From Lagopus muta (taxonomy: Eukaryota; Chordata; Aves; Galliformes; Phasianidae), in contig NC_064438.1 of the NCBI RefSeq assembly GCF_023343835.1, positions 58,614,578-58,678,577 on the forward strand: a stretch of DNA of 64,000 nucleotides, read 5' to 3'. This document shows positions 38,301 through 50,400 of this stretch, one piece after another (the stretch's first letter is position 1; every line of letters begins with the position of its first letter). The position numbers and the translations under genes were made by a program. The notes beneath the pieces were generated by a model, which had not been told where the DNA came from, did no database searches, and was given only the letters and a program-made list of their open reading frames with translations.

Positions 38301-39416
38301 GGAGGTACCTTACAGCGTGCACTGGGGGGGTGAAATGCTGGAAGAAGTTGTTCTATCAAACTGAGCTTTGTAGAAACGAGGTGAGAAGCAGATCAGCGCT
38401 TTTTTGTTGGTGGTGCTTTAAGACTTTGTTGTGTTTTCTTTTGTTTTGGTCTGTCTGTAGTGGGATGAAGCTCTCTTAACTATGAGTAAAGGAGAGAAGG
38501 CTCAGCTGGAAATTGAACCTGAGTGGGCGTATGGCAAGAAAGGGCAGCCGGATGCTAAGTATCCTTTCACAATCAATAACTCACTGCTATTTTAAGTGCC
38601 CTGGGAATGCAGCTTGGCAGAAGGATGTGCTTTGCAGGCAGGGACGCAGGGCAAAGTGTTCACTTGCTGCTTAGAGCAGGCTCAGAGCATTGGGGGATAT
38701 AAATAAGTGTCACGAAGTGATGGATCCAACTGCTCACTTGTTGGAAGAAAACCTTCTGTCCACATTGCTGCATTCCAGCATGCAGCAAAGGTTTCTCATT
38801 GTTTTCTACCTTTTCTTTCCTCCAGCTCCTTCTGAACGCAGCAAAAGCACAGATAACAGCCAGTGTAGCTGGGAGAAGCTGCTGCTGTAGTGTTGGAGCT
38901 TGCAGAGCAGCAGCTCTGGATACAGCTGAAATCACAGCTGAATGAGTGGTCCTGTTGATTCTTTACCAACCCTTCCTGCTGCTTATTAGGGATTGCTCTC
39001 CTGTTTTAACCTTACGTCTGGTAGCTGGAAGTGTTGTCCAAGCAAATTTACGGCAGCGTATCTTGAAATGAGGCAGTTTGCCCACAAGGGGAGACAACAC
39101 TCAGCAGTGAAGGTAAAACTTCAGGTGGAGAGGAATCACAGTAATGAAAGTGTGTTTTAGTAGCAGCTCGCCTGCAGCCCTGCTACTGAATGTCTCATGA
39201 CCGCTGTCGTTGAGCAGCAGCTGTGGTTCCACACTGAAGTCAGGATGTTAACACAGGCCAGGAAATGTGAACCAGACACTGAGCAGAACAGGTGCTGAAC
39301 CATTGCTCAGCCCCACGAGCTGGTAACCGCCTCGTTCAGTTTCCTTAACTTGTGCCAACAGAATTCCACCAAATGCAAAACTCTTCTTTGAAGTGGAATT
39401 GGTGGATATTGAGTGA
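35193..39416 (+). CDS. FKBP3: FKBP3 (FKBP25), nuclear peptidyl-prolyl isomerase, complete
   Basis: Seven coding exons (35193-35303, 35381-35482, 35687-35794, 35898-36033, 37077-37144, 38461-38558, 39362-39416) give 225 aa, matching the 224 aa of human FKBP3. Residues 1-71 form the N-terminal basic helical bundle ([33 protein letters not shown]). Residues about 72-107 are a Lys/Glu/Ala linker. Residues about 108-225 are the FKBP-type PPIase domain ([49 protein letters not shown]). KKKKAAKP fits the family's nuclear-localisation region. Family role: chromatin- and RNA-associated prolyl isomerase that binds rapamycin. The start at 35,193 has a strong context (AAGATGG). It is divergent from FANCM and convergent with PRPF39. 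The last intron is U12-type. Confidence 0.97.
35381..35482 (+). CDS. FKBP3: FKBP3 exon 2
   Basis: 34 codons, acceptor CTTGCAG|TTCCTG, donor CAG|GTACGG, phase 0. It encodes [20 protein letters not shown]. Confidence 0.95.
35487..35651 (+). repeat. 14-bp G-rich minisatellite in FKBP3 intron 2
   Basis: Eleven perfect tandem copies of GGGTGCGGGGCGCC (35,487-35,640) plus an 11-base partial copy. It fills about 165 of the 204 bases of intron 2 and starts four bases after the donor GT. Each unit carries a G3 and a G4 run on the transcribed gene's coding strand. Confidence 0.98.
35687..35794 (+). CDS. FKBP3: FKBP3 exon 3
   Basis: 36 codons of Lys/Glu/Ala-rich linker ([19 protein letters not shown] and onward), acceptor CTCTCAG|CGCTTC. 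Frame continuity with exon 4 requires donor GAG|GTCGGT at 35,795; the stronger-looking GTGAGG four bases later would shift the frame. Confidence 0.88.
35898..36033 (+). CDS. FKBP3: FKBP3 exon 4
   Basis: Acceptor AATCAG|GGGCCG, donor ACCA|GTAAGG, phase 0 in and 1 out. It encodes [20 protein letters not shown] and [18 protein letters not shown], the beginning of the PPIase domain. Confidence 0.96.
36396..36552 (-). repeat. CR1 LINE 3' fragment
   Basis: CACAGAACGGCCCGGGTTGG followed by AAGGGACCTCAAGG and a CR1 body up to CACCTCCAGGGGTG. Reverse-oriented. Confidence 0.9.
36584..36642 (-). repeat. CR1 LINE 3'-end fragment
   Basis: CATGGAATGGTGGGGTTGGA followed by AGGCACCTTTAAAGATCAT: a second short reverse-oriented terminus right after the first. 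Confidence 0.82.
37077..37144 (+). CDS. FKBP3: FKBP3 exon 5
   Basis: Acceptor CTTTCAG|GTTCAA, donor GGC|GTAAGT, phase 1 in and 0 out. It encodes [19 protein letters not shown] then IRG, including the Lys cluster. Confidence 0.95.
37145..38460 (+). other. FKBP3 intron 5
   Basis: No recognised repeat or exon. T-rich run (TTTTTGTTGG...TTTTGTTTTGG) just before exon 6 serves as the polypyrimidine tract. Confidence 0.6.
38461..38558 (+). CDS. FKBP3: FKBP3 exon 6
   Basis: Acceptor TCTGTAG|TGGGAT; 98 nt, phase 0 in and 2 out. It encodes [20 protein letters not shown] and [10 protein letters not shown]. The donor is AA|GTATCCTTT, a perfect U12-type 5' splice site. Confidence 0.95.
38559..39361 (+). 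other. FKBP3 intron 6, U12-type (minor spliceosome)
   Basis: The intron opens GTATCCTTT, and TTCCTTAAC (39,341-39,349) is a consensus U12 branch site whose branch A lies about 13 nt before the AG at 39,360-39,361. There is no strong polypyrimidine tract between them. No repeat was recognised inside. Confidence 0.93.
39362..39416 (+). CDS. FKBP3: FKBP3 exon 7 (terminal coding exon)
   Basis: Acceptor GCCAACAG|AATTCC; encodes [17 protein letters not shown] then TGA at 39,414-39,416. Near-identical to the human C-terminus [17 protein letters not shown]. Confidence 0.96.
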
Positions 39417-41431
39417 AATGAAGGTTTGTCTTTGCTGCTGGGAATGCATTTGAGCAAGAAAGCTTCTGACAGCTGCAGTTCTGCTCTCGTAACTTCAGGA
39501 TATAACTACAACTGTGGCCTTGTATTGAAATCAGATTTGCTCCCCCCAACTGCTGTACAGTAACACACCACTAAAGAAAACATTGTTTATACACGCAACT
39601 GTTCTATTGTGTCTGCTTGCCTCCCACCTTCTCTTGCTCTAGGGGGGAAATGCACAAAGCTCCAGTTACTGTAGAAGCAGCTCCCTCTGAACTGCCAGTC
39701 AGTGTCCCTGCCAACCTCAGTCCCTTCAGTGCTGACCCATAACTGAAATGCCTTCATTTCAATCCTGAGCTGCCTTTCTCTCCCGACTTCATCACAGTGC
39801 AGCTGCAGCAGCACTCACCAGCACTGTTGGTTAGAGGTGGGAAATTTCTCCTTTAAATACATTCCAAACTGTTAGGGCTGCTGTCGACCCACCTCGAATT
39901 TGAGGTGTTTCTGTAACTACAGCACTCAATCTTTGTTTTTTTGAACAAAACTGGCATTTATTCTCAGTGTGAATGAGGACATCCAAGAAAGCTCCAAGAA
40001 CTGCTGAATTCCTTGCTTTTATTACGAAAATGAGAATGATCACTTTGATCAAAATGAAAAAAGTTTGCTCACATTGTGTACATGAAAAACTCTAGATACA
40101 AAAATCATCCCAAACACAGTTTGTGCTTCTTAAAAAAAGAATGCAACATCATTTTGCACTGCATTTTAATTTTTGACCCCCCCACGTGGAATAGAAAATA
40201 CACATCACAGCTTTCAGAGGCTGCCACCTCCATCTGAAGAGGTTCAGCCACGAGCCTACAACAAAGCAATCTGGGATTTGCTCACCGGGGCAGAACAGCA
40301 TCGCACCATGGAAATGGGTGAAGTTTTGGTTGGGAAGGAGAGCAGAACAGGGCAAAGAGCTGCTCCTCTCCCAGGGCAGCTTCTGGGGCCGACAGACCTA
40401 AGAACTGCTTGCTTTAAAACAGGGAGGTTCACTGCTTAGATCCACAGCACCGCATTGGGCCTGTGGGGCAGGATGGTGCCTGCAGGGTCGCCCCAAGCAC
40501 CGCCTCCATCCAAGGCGCAGTCAGCGAGCTGCACCACCTGCACTGCTGTGAGCCTGCACTGAAGAAAGGCTTCAACATTGCACAGCAGCTGTGCGAGGGG
40601 GGCGAAAGTGGGCAGCAGCCCCCGAGGTCAGCAGGGGGCAGGAGGTGCTGTGCGCTGGCTGTGCCTCAGCACGCAGGGACCACGCAGAGCTGCTGCAGCC
40701 CAGGGAGAGCGGCCCACCACGGTGCAGGAGGGCTGCAGCCCAGATGAGGTCCTGCATCACTGCCTGCGGCCACGTGGGAGGAGCTCCTGAAGGCAAGGCA
40801 AGGGAAGGGGCCACCCTGGGGCTGGGAAGAGCAGGGGAAGGAGGAGCAGAGGAGGAAATCCTACGGCTTAGATACAAGAAGAATGAGGCAGACGTTGAAG
40901 CTGGGAAGAAGGGGAGCGGCAGGAAAGCGTTCTCGTTTGCTTTTAGTTCTCACTGCCCCGCTCTGTTATGAATTCATCTTCCACACACTGAGTCTGTTCT
41001 GCCCACGGTGGTAAGGGTGAGCAATCTCCTGTCCTTGAGACCTCAGCACACGAGGTGGTGGGGTTCTGTTGGGAAATCACACTTTCTCCATGTGGGCTGA
41101 GGAGAAATGAGGGAACAGCTTGGTGGGCAGCCAGGGTCAGCCCTGTGCAGGGATCGATACGAGACTGAACAAAATGCTTCAGACAGCTCCATAAGTTAGT
41201 GCAGGGAATTAAAAAAAATGCATTTATGGTAAACTAGAATTGTACAGATACCAATTTTATCAGTTACCAGCACACAATTCTTGCTTCACACATACCCTGT
41301 GAACATCAGCTCATTTTACATGCAAAAGACCAAAAAGCAGGTATTACAACAGTTCTTTCACAACCCTAATTTAGAAAAATATATTTTACTCTTTGTTGAT
41401 ACTGCACAGTGAACTTCACTCGCTCTTCTGA
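39417..41431. other. Convergent 3' region between FKBP3 and PRPF39
   Basis: It holds the 3' UTRs of both genes. On the minus strand AATAAA occurs at 40,023-40,018 and 39,962-39,957, candidate PRPF39 poly(A) signals; if used, its 3' UTR is about 1.4-1.5 kb. I saw no clear nearby poly(A) signal for FKBP3 (an ATTAAA is at 41,209). A GC-richer stretch at 40.44-40.95 kb has no recognised gene. Confidence 0.5.
39957..40023 (-). terminator. PRPF39: Candidate PRPF39 poly(A) signals
   Basis: Two canonical AATAAA hexamers on the minus strand, 61 bp apart. Assignment to PRPF39 is inferred from orientation only. Confidence 0.45.
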
Positions 41432-41485
41432 TCAAGTTGAAGGAGAATAATACTGTCCATAATTCCATGCGTTCTGGTAATTGTA
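41432..41485 (-). CDS. PRPF39: PRPF39 terminal coding exon
   Basis: Acceptor GTTCTAG|TACAAT; encodes [17 protein letters not shown] then TGA. Human ends YNYQNPWNYGQYYPPPPT. It is too short to stand out as an open frame. Confidence 0.93.
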   Translation of the reverse strand, partial: YNYQNAWNYGQYYSPST

Positions 41486-44400
41486 CTAGAACACAAAAAG
41501 ACATGAGATAAATAAGTCAGAATGCCTTGCTGCTTTAAGCTGATGCTCTTCTTTCCAGAAAGGCACACAGGGCTTCAGCATTTCGTCCTATCAGCTGCTC
41601 TGATCACAGCAGCCCCTGCAGCCACACAGGTGTCAGTTGCTCTGTGTCACATCCACAACACCTTCTGCTTGGAGCTCTGCGTGCTCCTGAATCTCAGTCT
41701 GATACAAAGGGTGGAACAGCTGCAGGCCTTCCCTGCAGTGCAAGGCCCGTCAACTCTGAACCACCTTACAAGAGCAGCTGTGCTTCAGTTGCAATAACAG
41801 AGCAAGGCAGACACTGTTGCCTGGGATGTTTTTGTCCATCCAGTCAGAGAGGGCTTCTGTCTGATCTCCACATGATTTGAAATACAAGCACTCAGGGATG
41901 AACTCAGCACTTCAACAACAGCACAGAGACCTTCACCAAGGAAGGGCACAGGTCTGCTCCTCCTGTGGCTCTGACTCCAACAGGGGCTCTCCCCCTAACC
42001 CAGCACAGACTGGTTTCCACAGCTGACACAACTTTCCCCACCTGGCTTTGCAGTGAACATTTGTCCTTAAGGCAGACAGTTCTAGAACAAGTTACACAGC
42101 TGCCTGTGTATCTGGGAACACTGCTCTCATTGGCTTGGTGGGCTCCTGCAGCTAAAAACAAGTTTCCATTGCACTGCTTAAGCAAATGTTTCAGCTGCCC
42201 CTCTGCTACTCAGAACAAGGCCATGCACTCCAAGCCCACAGCACGTGATGCACATCCCTGCTGACGAGGAGCAGCACTATTCACCTTCAGGATTAACCTC
42301 ATACAGACAGGGCAAGTCTCGATGCTCTGACTTTGTAATCCTCCCCTTGGCCAAGACACAAAACGAGCTGTTAGTGTAGAAGCAAGCAGAGCGTGCACTG
42401 GAGGTGCTGCACCACAGGCCCAGCAACAAGAGGAAACCAAGCTTACTACGTTCCTGTGTCCCAACAGGGGATAAAATGCCATGCAGGAACAGCCTCTGAT
42501 CTCGCACACATGGTACTGGGGCAGGAGCACACACAGAGATGTTACAGGAAGCACCAGCTGGAGAAGTTAACGATGAAAACTCTCCTTAGGTGCTGCTGTG
42601 CTTCCCTTCATCTGAAGAGTCACCAAGCTGTTATCTGCCCCACGCTACAGAGAATTATTCTACACTTACAGGATAAAGAGCAACAAAAGCAAGATGAGGC
42701 TTTATTCCAGCTTTTCCTTAACGACTGACACTTGGCCACAGGTAAAGAGAAGTCCCCAGGAAAACAACAGCTTGCATACATCCAAACGTGTGCAGCAGGA
42801 AGAAAAAACAACCCTCACCTGATACCAGGCATTATAGTTGTATGCTGCCTGATTGACCTGCATGTCTCCATCCATCATCTGTGCTGATGCCATGGTTTGC
42901 TCGTCTGTGAGCATTTTCTTCTCATCTGGCTCCTCCGATCTGCAAAGTCAGCACATGCCTGTGAAGGGTGCCTTACGTTGTGCACACCAGTGAGAAATGC
43001 TGCCACAGACAGGAGTGAGCAGCATTTCCAAATTCAGCATCCTGTTAATGGGATAATGCAGCAAGGTTCTGAGGAGGACAGTGATGTACGCTGCCTCAGA
43101 ACAGCCTGCTGTTTAAATCATGCTGGTGCTCCAACTGAGACATCAACTCCATGCCCCTACTTGGAGCTTTTGTTACTTTTACCAGCATTCTTTAGTTTTA
43201 GTGGAACTAAATCTGACTTGTAATCACTTACAGAGGAAATCTCCCAGGATTTAAACCCTCAGTGCAGCCCTAGGGTTCGCTTTTAAGCGAGAAAGCAGCA
43301 ATTTTGTTCTTGCAGTCAGTTTTAAAGACAAATATATTTATTCCACAAAGTAGCAAAGAAATAAAAACCAACCCCAAACCACCAGCCTCAGAGGCTGCTC
43401 CCTGCAGTATTTCTGCATCAGACAATACATCGGGGCAGTACACCATCCACCCAGTTAGCTTACACATCAGGCTACCCACCCGTTCTCTGCTCTCCTCTTT
43501 AAAGTATCCTGCTCCTTCAGAAGTGCTTGGTGCTCGTCATATGCATCCAAAAGCCTGAAGGATAAAAAACACAAAGTGCTTTGCTCACCATGTTAACATT
43601 TTAAGCACAAGCAATCCTTTTAAAACGTCTACTTCAAAATGTAGAAATACTACAACATTCTACCCCAGTGACCAACGGATTGAAAAGCCAAGGAAAAACA
43701 AAGCAAATTCCACATCTTAATTTGAAGGGAGATTCCATAAAGCACAGCAAGAATTTTCTCAGAACCGTTAGCTGACAAATCCCCAACTTGCTCAACTCCT
43801 CACACTGCCTGCAGTTCTTTTATAGCCAAACTTCACAGAGGTTTCCAAAACATGCTGCTCCTTCCAGCAACGGCGTCACGTCACCTTGGTGCTGCTGCAC
43901 CACACTGCACTGATGCTCAGGACTGGACGTGCCTTTAAATACTGGCCATCAGTGTTATACAGAATGAAACCTGCAGCAGAAAATGTAAGGGCTTTCCTCC
44001 ACCAGGGAAGGACCAGTAATGTGCTGCAGCCCACCTGAGCTGTGCCACTGCTGCTTTATGGATGACTGCGTGCTGCTGAGCAGAAGTCTCACTTCCTTTC
44101 CTAATTCAAACTCACTATCATTGCAGCTGATCATGCTACAGTTCACAAGGCACCAAATGCAAAATGCTTCATCTGCCAGTACTGCTCCTGAGAAAAACGT
44201 TTCTTGCTCTTATTCTTCCTCCTGCAGTACTGTTTGCAAGCTTTACACTTCCCTTTGTTTGGTCTGCTTCAGACCTGAACGCTGCAGCGCCCAGCTGCCA
44301 TGTGAGCCACAACACTCAGAGCCAGCACAAGTTGAGGACAGCTATTGCTAAAAACACACAGCAGAAAGATTAACTCCTGCTTCATCTTGCCCAGTTACTT

Positions 44401-47400
44401 AGCTGCAAAATGTAAATAAAAACAAGAGCTTATTTTACAATAGAGAATCAAGACACATAAAGCTTATCTAGTGTTTCAGTAAAAGCTGCACTCTTACATG
44501 ATTCTGCCATGGAAGCGTATGGCACTGCTAACACTTCTAAGTGCAGGGGAAGGAAAAAACCAACATTGTAGTTTTGGGATCTCAAGCAGCTGCTCACAGG
44601 GCACAGCAGTGCATGTAACAGCCACAGAACTCTTTGGGAAGCATCCTCCTTCAGAGATCTTAGGGGAGGAAAACTACAGCAGGAAGTTACGGGTGGTGAG
44701 AGCTCACTCTGAGGCATCCTGAGGGACTGCAGAAAAAAGGGCTGATTTTCAGAGCAGAGATTCCTACTTCAAAGTAGGACTTCAGTGTGGAAAAGCAGCC
44801 GCACCTCCAGAAGGAGCTGTGGTGGAAATAAACAGCTTTAAGGGTGCACTAAGCCATCCCTGCCCTGCCACTTTCACAGGCACTCCGTGACCTTAATTTG
44901 GCCAATGCACACACTGTATCTTACTTGTTTACATCAGAACCAAAATCTTCAAGAAATTCCACTTTCCGCTGTGAAAACGTAACCCTCATTTTTATAGACA
45001 AAGAGCCATTAACAGCTTTATCAAAACAGCTCAGAATGTTTTCTTCGTTTTGTGTGAGATCACCACAGTACTCCATTTCAAGCAAGTTGAGGTACAGCTT
45101 TGTATTTTCCTGTACAAAAAAAAGAAAAAAGAAGAAAGAAGGAATAAGATCAGAACTTGTCAACCTGCTGCATCAGGTATTTAACAGACTGTGTATCTAC
45201 TGAACACATTCCATAACAGCACGAGGATACATCAGAGCAGCCAACATCAGCATTTTGTTTTCATACTGGTCATCTTTGACCTGGTTTGGTGCACAAAAGG
45301 ATCGAAGTGATCCAACACCCCAAAAACAGGTGCTGTGTGGAGCCAGCAGGGCTGCAGCAGTTACACAAAGCAATCCAGGAGCAATGCCTATGTGACCAGT
45401 TTGATTTGCCTCGAGACAGGAACACTTCCATCACGTTTTACTACTCCTAAAAGGCAAAATGAAGCAAACCCCACTTCCCACTAAAGAGTTACAACTGCAA
45501 ACTGCAAATATGGCAACATCAGTTTAGAGGGACTGGTGTCTCCACGCAGTAACGAAACATCACATACAGTTACAGTACCTGTCATCATTGTTGCCATATT
45601 TTAAGAAATGGGGAAAAAAAGACCGGTTTGTTTTTGTTTTTAGTACAGCAAGGAAAGAACACATACTTTGTCGATTTCTATGGCATCTGACAGCACTTTT
45701 CTTGCCTTTGGAAGATTTTTCTGTACTTTGAAGAGGTGCCGAGCTAATTTGATGGCATAGAATGAGGATTCACTAACTGACTTGGCATTCCTAACAGCTT
45801 CTTCCAGCAGGCGCTCGGCTTCTTCCATGTTCCCGTGCCTGCGCTCCAAGCTCACTCTGCGCAAGCGAACCATGGCCAGGCCTAGAATGCACTCCTCAAA
45901 GGTCTTCAGGATTCTCCTCGCCTCATCGATGTTGCCTAAAACACCAGGGGAGACGCTTTAAAATATGACACTTCCAACCGCTTCCTTCCAGCAGAACCGC
46001 TCCCAGGAGAAGCCAACCCTGCTCTTACCCTGCTGTTCCTCAAAGGCAGCCCACAGCATGTGAACCATCGGTTTCTTAGGAAGGTGTATTGTGCAAGCCC
46101 TGCTGTAGACATGCCTCACTCCTTCAATACTATGATTCTCCATGTATTTGGCATACTATAGTTGAAAACAGAGCAGAGATTGAATAATTTTACAGCTTAC
46201 GTTTGCCTTTAAGTACAGGACAGAAGGATAAAATTCTTTTGTTTAAACCCATTCAGCACCTTTATTGAACCACTAGACTAGTTTCTGTAAGGAAGGACGT
46301 AGAGAGGCAACGAAGTTGGCATATGCAGCAGTCAAATCTGGTTGCAAGCAGACCATCTCCTAATGCAACAGATATAGTTATATATGAACAACGTTCGACA
46401 AGAGTACAAAAGGTTAGTCACCAGGTCAGCGTATGCCATGGGAACAGTGGCCAACCACCTCCCTTACCTTGATCCAGAAGTCCTCATAGAGGGCACATGA
46501 AATAACACATCTCTCAAAGAGGACCACAACTCGTTCATGCGTCCCATTTTCTATCTCAAATTCTAAGTACTCTTTCCAGTTTTTTAGCTGAGCTTTCTCC
46601 AGAGGTTTCACGTGGAAGTAAGGCCTCTTTATCTGCAACAACCACAGGACGTGAGGTAAGACTAACAAGCACACAGGCAAGCCGGTCAAAAACCAACCAC
46701 ACACCATTCAAGTAATGGCATTGTATAGCAGGACTTCAAAATGGTACCTTATCACCTATTCAAGTCAAGTGGGCTGATCCCACTTAACTGAGAAACGTGG
46801 CTGATGGCTACATGTTAGTCTAGAGCTTGGTTTACCCTGAAAGCTTTCTGAGTGCAGACATACACAGCATCTGAAGAAGGCGACAAACTTAATGACCCTG
46901 CAAACCCTTCCACTGCAGTCTAACAGCAACGTTATAAGCAACAGTTACTGTGCACAAACATACTGTCCAAACACTCACCACTGCACTAATAAACATCCTA
47001 CAGGTCAACTTCCACATCTGGTTGAGGATCATGGCAAGGGAAGACAGCATTGATTTGAATTCCGTATCAAATGTTTAAAGTAAGCTGATGACTCCATAAG
47101 TAGTGAGACTGCTAGGCCAGGCTGGATGGGATCCTGGGCAGCCTGACCTGTGGCTGCAGCTCCATGACGATCCTTAAGGTCCCCCCCCAACCTACACTGT
47201 CCTGATCCTGTGACTGCACTGGCACTGCTGCCAGCAAGAGCTGGGCTGGACTTGAGCTCAGCACAGGAAGTATAAACGCTGCTCTAAACTAAGCATGGCA
47301 AAGCATCCTTCCAGAGATGTCCTTTCTTTCTCTTCACATTTAATTTTACTTGATTATTTATCACCCATACTGCAGCTCCACCTCAGTATACACTCATTCA

Positions 47401-50400
47401 CTCAAGTGTTGCATTATTACAAGTGTTATCACAATTAAGGAGGAATATTCAACCCCTTTAAGGCCACTCCAAATTTAAAGCCCATCATCTCTGCGATCCT
47501 TGCTGAATCCTACTGTGAGCCCCAGTAGTTTGTTGTGGTGATAAATCCACATACATTGTTGCTGCTAAAAACTAAAAGTAACACAGGGCTGTGAGGCCTC
47601 TATCACTCCCTGACATCTGCTGCACTTCTTCCCCATCTCTTTTGTGAAGACACATTTAATGTCACTTTACACACTCCGTAGATCCAAAGTGTTAATGTCT
47701 ACACAGCAGATGCTCTCTTGGTAGAGCAGGTAGAGATTCTGGCCAGAACTGTTACAAAATAACCTGTTTCCAATACACTTTCCATGGCACATCCACACTT
47801 AGAGCATTCTCAGAAGCTTCGGAAACCTGTAGGTAAACCTGAGCCAGTGACAGCTCCATTCACCACCATTCTGTGCTACCCAACAGCACACCTGAGCCTC
47901 ACTTCCTCTTGAGAAGCTCTCTGTATCTCTGCTCCCTCCAGGACAGACACCTGGCACAAAGGAGATCCTGCAGCACCTCTAACTGGTGACAGCCCTCCAA
48001 GCTGTGCTTCCATTCACTGCAGCTGGCTGCCTGCTAGGATGGGCCACGGAACCGCAGATCTGAGTTCCCTTGGCATGTACAGCACCTTGCCTACTTTACC
48101 AAAGCACAGCAAGGAACACAGAAACAGGTCTGAGATCATGCAGGCCATTAAGGAATCTCCGACCATCCCACCCGAAATTCTTGAGCACAATGTGCTCTTT
48201 GTTCCTCCTTTCAGTGTTGCAACACAGTACCAGCTCACCAGAAAACACCCAGAACTGAAAGCCTCAGGCTACTTTGCCTAAAGGAGTTCAACTTAACTCT
48301 ACACAAAGTGTTTTCTACTTGCTGTGATCGAATTATTACTTTAATTAACTACTTTCAACATGTCACACATGGGAGCAGCATGTTAATGACGGTTACTTCT
48401 GGAAAACAAAAGCTAAATGATTTTAGATGCAAGAATATAATCCGAAAATACACAGGCAAACCAAAATCTGTTTTTTCTTTTAGGATATGCCTTCCTTTTA
48501 AATCAACGAAGGCAGAAGACAGCAATTCCAATTACTGTGTAACACTGCACGCACAAAGCAGGGCTGAATTACAGCACCACCCAGCTGGAAGGTCGGAAGG
48601 GACCTCTGAGGACCATGGAGCCCAGCTCTCCCATCAGGCAGGCAGTACTGCAGCACCACAGCACTGCACAGCACCTGTGTGCACAGAGCGGCTCAGCGCC
48701 ATACGACCCTGCCTCTGCAAATACTGCTTAAAGGCTTTTTCAACCTCAGGTGACAGAGCCGGCCCCACAAGCTGCTTGTGATAAGAAGAGCAAGAAGTGA
48801 AGCGAGATCTTTACTCAAAGTCCCACAAGAGCTTAAACTGAAGGCCTCACTGTTACTCAAGCTCTGAGTTCCCAGTCTTACGCTCAGAACTCTCGCGTGC
48901 CGCCTTACGAAGAAAAAACAAACTTACCCCTTCTTCAAATGTCCACCTCTTACTGACTTCATGTTCATTGTGATTGAACATTTCCTGATGAATCTCAATG
49001 ATTCTGTGCCTCATGTTCTCTATTTCAGTGATTAGCTAAAACACAATTGTTCAGAAATGTAACACAAGGAGACGCTGCATCAGCTTTGTAAACACACTTT
49101 AAGACAACAGAACTATGCGTAAATCAAAAGTAGCACGGATGCATTAAATGCTGCACAACACAGCTTGGGGGAGGGAGGAGTATTACCCCGATGATGCCTT
49201 GGTTCTTAGTGCAACCCAACTAAAGGTTTTCTACGTGAAGTTTTGGTCTTATCTTAAAGATGAGCTCCATTTCTTTGACACCTACGGAAGTGCTGTTAGA
49301 GCATGCTCTACAGACAAAAGCTGTCTGTCTACAGCATGAGGCAAGGAGCAGTGATATGCAAGAGTAAGGGAAGAGATCCCGACAGAAACTCTCTGCATAT
49401 GTACCTTGGCAGGGTCAGTGATATCCTCGGTACCCGAGGGCAGGTCGTCGCCAGCCGACGCGTCGCCCCCTGTGTGGCCATTCACAGATGCCAGCTCTCT
49501 GCGCAGCTGGATAAACTGCTCAGAAGTCAGCAGGTCTCGAGGCAAGTTGTTCTGGACATGGTCTTTAAACCTACAAGTAGTCAGAACACATCATTGCTAA
49601 TTTGGCATTTTATGCTTACACACATCATCATGGCACAATAAATCCTGTCGGGTTCTAAATCACCTCATTGATCTGGAGCACCAGTGAGCACACACTGCTG
49701 AAAACAAATACACAGAACAAACCTTCTACTATGTATCAGATGTTCATGAGTTTCACATTTCAAAGAAAAATGGAATTATGAACTTAAATAATGAAAACAA
49801 ACCACTTAGATCTGCAGAAATTACAAGGAAGATCAGTGCATAACTTAACCAGGGCTTCTGGTTCTCTCTTAATCTCTCCACACTAATGTAGAGCTCAGCT
49901 ATCTGTAACTTAGCTAAGCATTTCTACTTATGCTTAAACAACATGATGTCACCACGCTCAGTAGTGCAGTTGATATGGCAGAAGGAAGGGATGCCATCCA
50001 GAGGGATCACAGAGTCATAGAATCACAAGGTTGGAAAGGACCTACAAGATCATCGAGTCTAACTGCCCTCCCATCATCATCACTACAAGCACTAACCCAC
50101 ATCTCACAGCTCCTCATCCAGACACCTCTCAAACACTGCCAGGGATGGTGACTCCCTGGGCAGCCATTCCAGTGCCTGACTGCTCTGAGAGAATAAGTTC
50201 TTCCTCATGCCCAACCTAAACCTCCTCTGATACAACCTGGTGTCACCTGCAAACTTGCTGAGGATACACTCAATGCCCTCAACTCGGTCATCAATAAAGA
50301 TATTAAACAAGATGGGCCCCAGTACCGACCCCTGGGGGACACCACTTGAAACGGGTCACAGCTGGACTTCACTCCATTCACCACAACCCGCTGGGCACGG

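Larger units (their letters stand above)
45110..46467 (-). other. PRPF39 introns 8, 9 and 10 (intronic parts)
   Basis: 45,110-45,666 and 46,156-46,467 contain no recognisable repeat or RNA gene; the two exons between are listed separately. Confidence 0.55.
46633..48927 (-). other. PRPF39 intron 7
   Basis: 2.3 kb with a forward CR1 tip (47.11-47.22 kb) and a reverse CR1 tip (48.57-48.68 kb). An 80-codon plus-strand open frame at 48,039-48,281 shows no family I recognise. Confidence 0.6.

Noticed and set aside
48039-48281. 80-codon plus-strand open frame in PRPF39 intron 7
   Set aside because: No recognisable domain, no promoter or splice context; likely chance.
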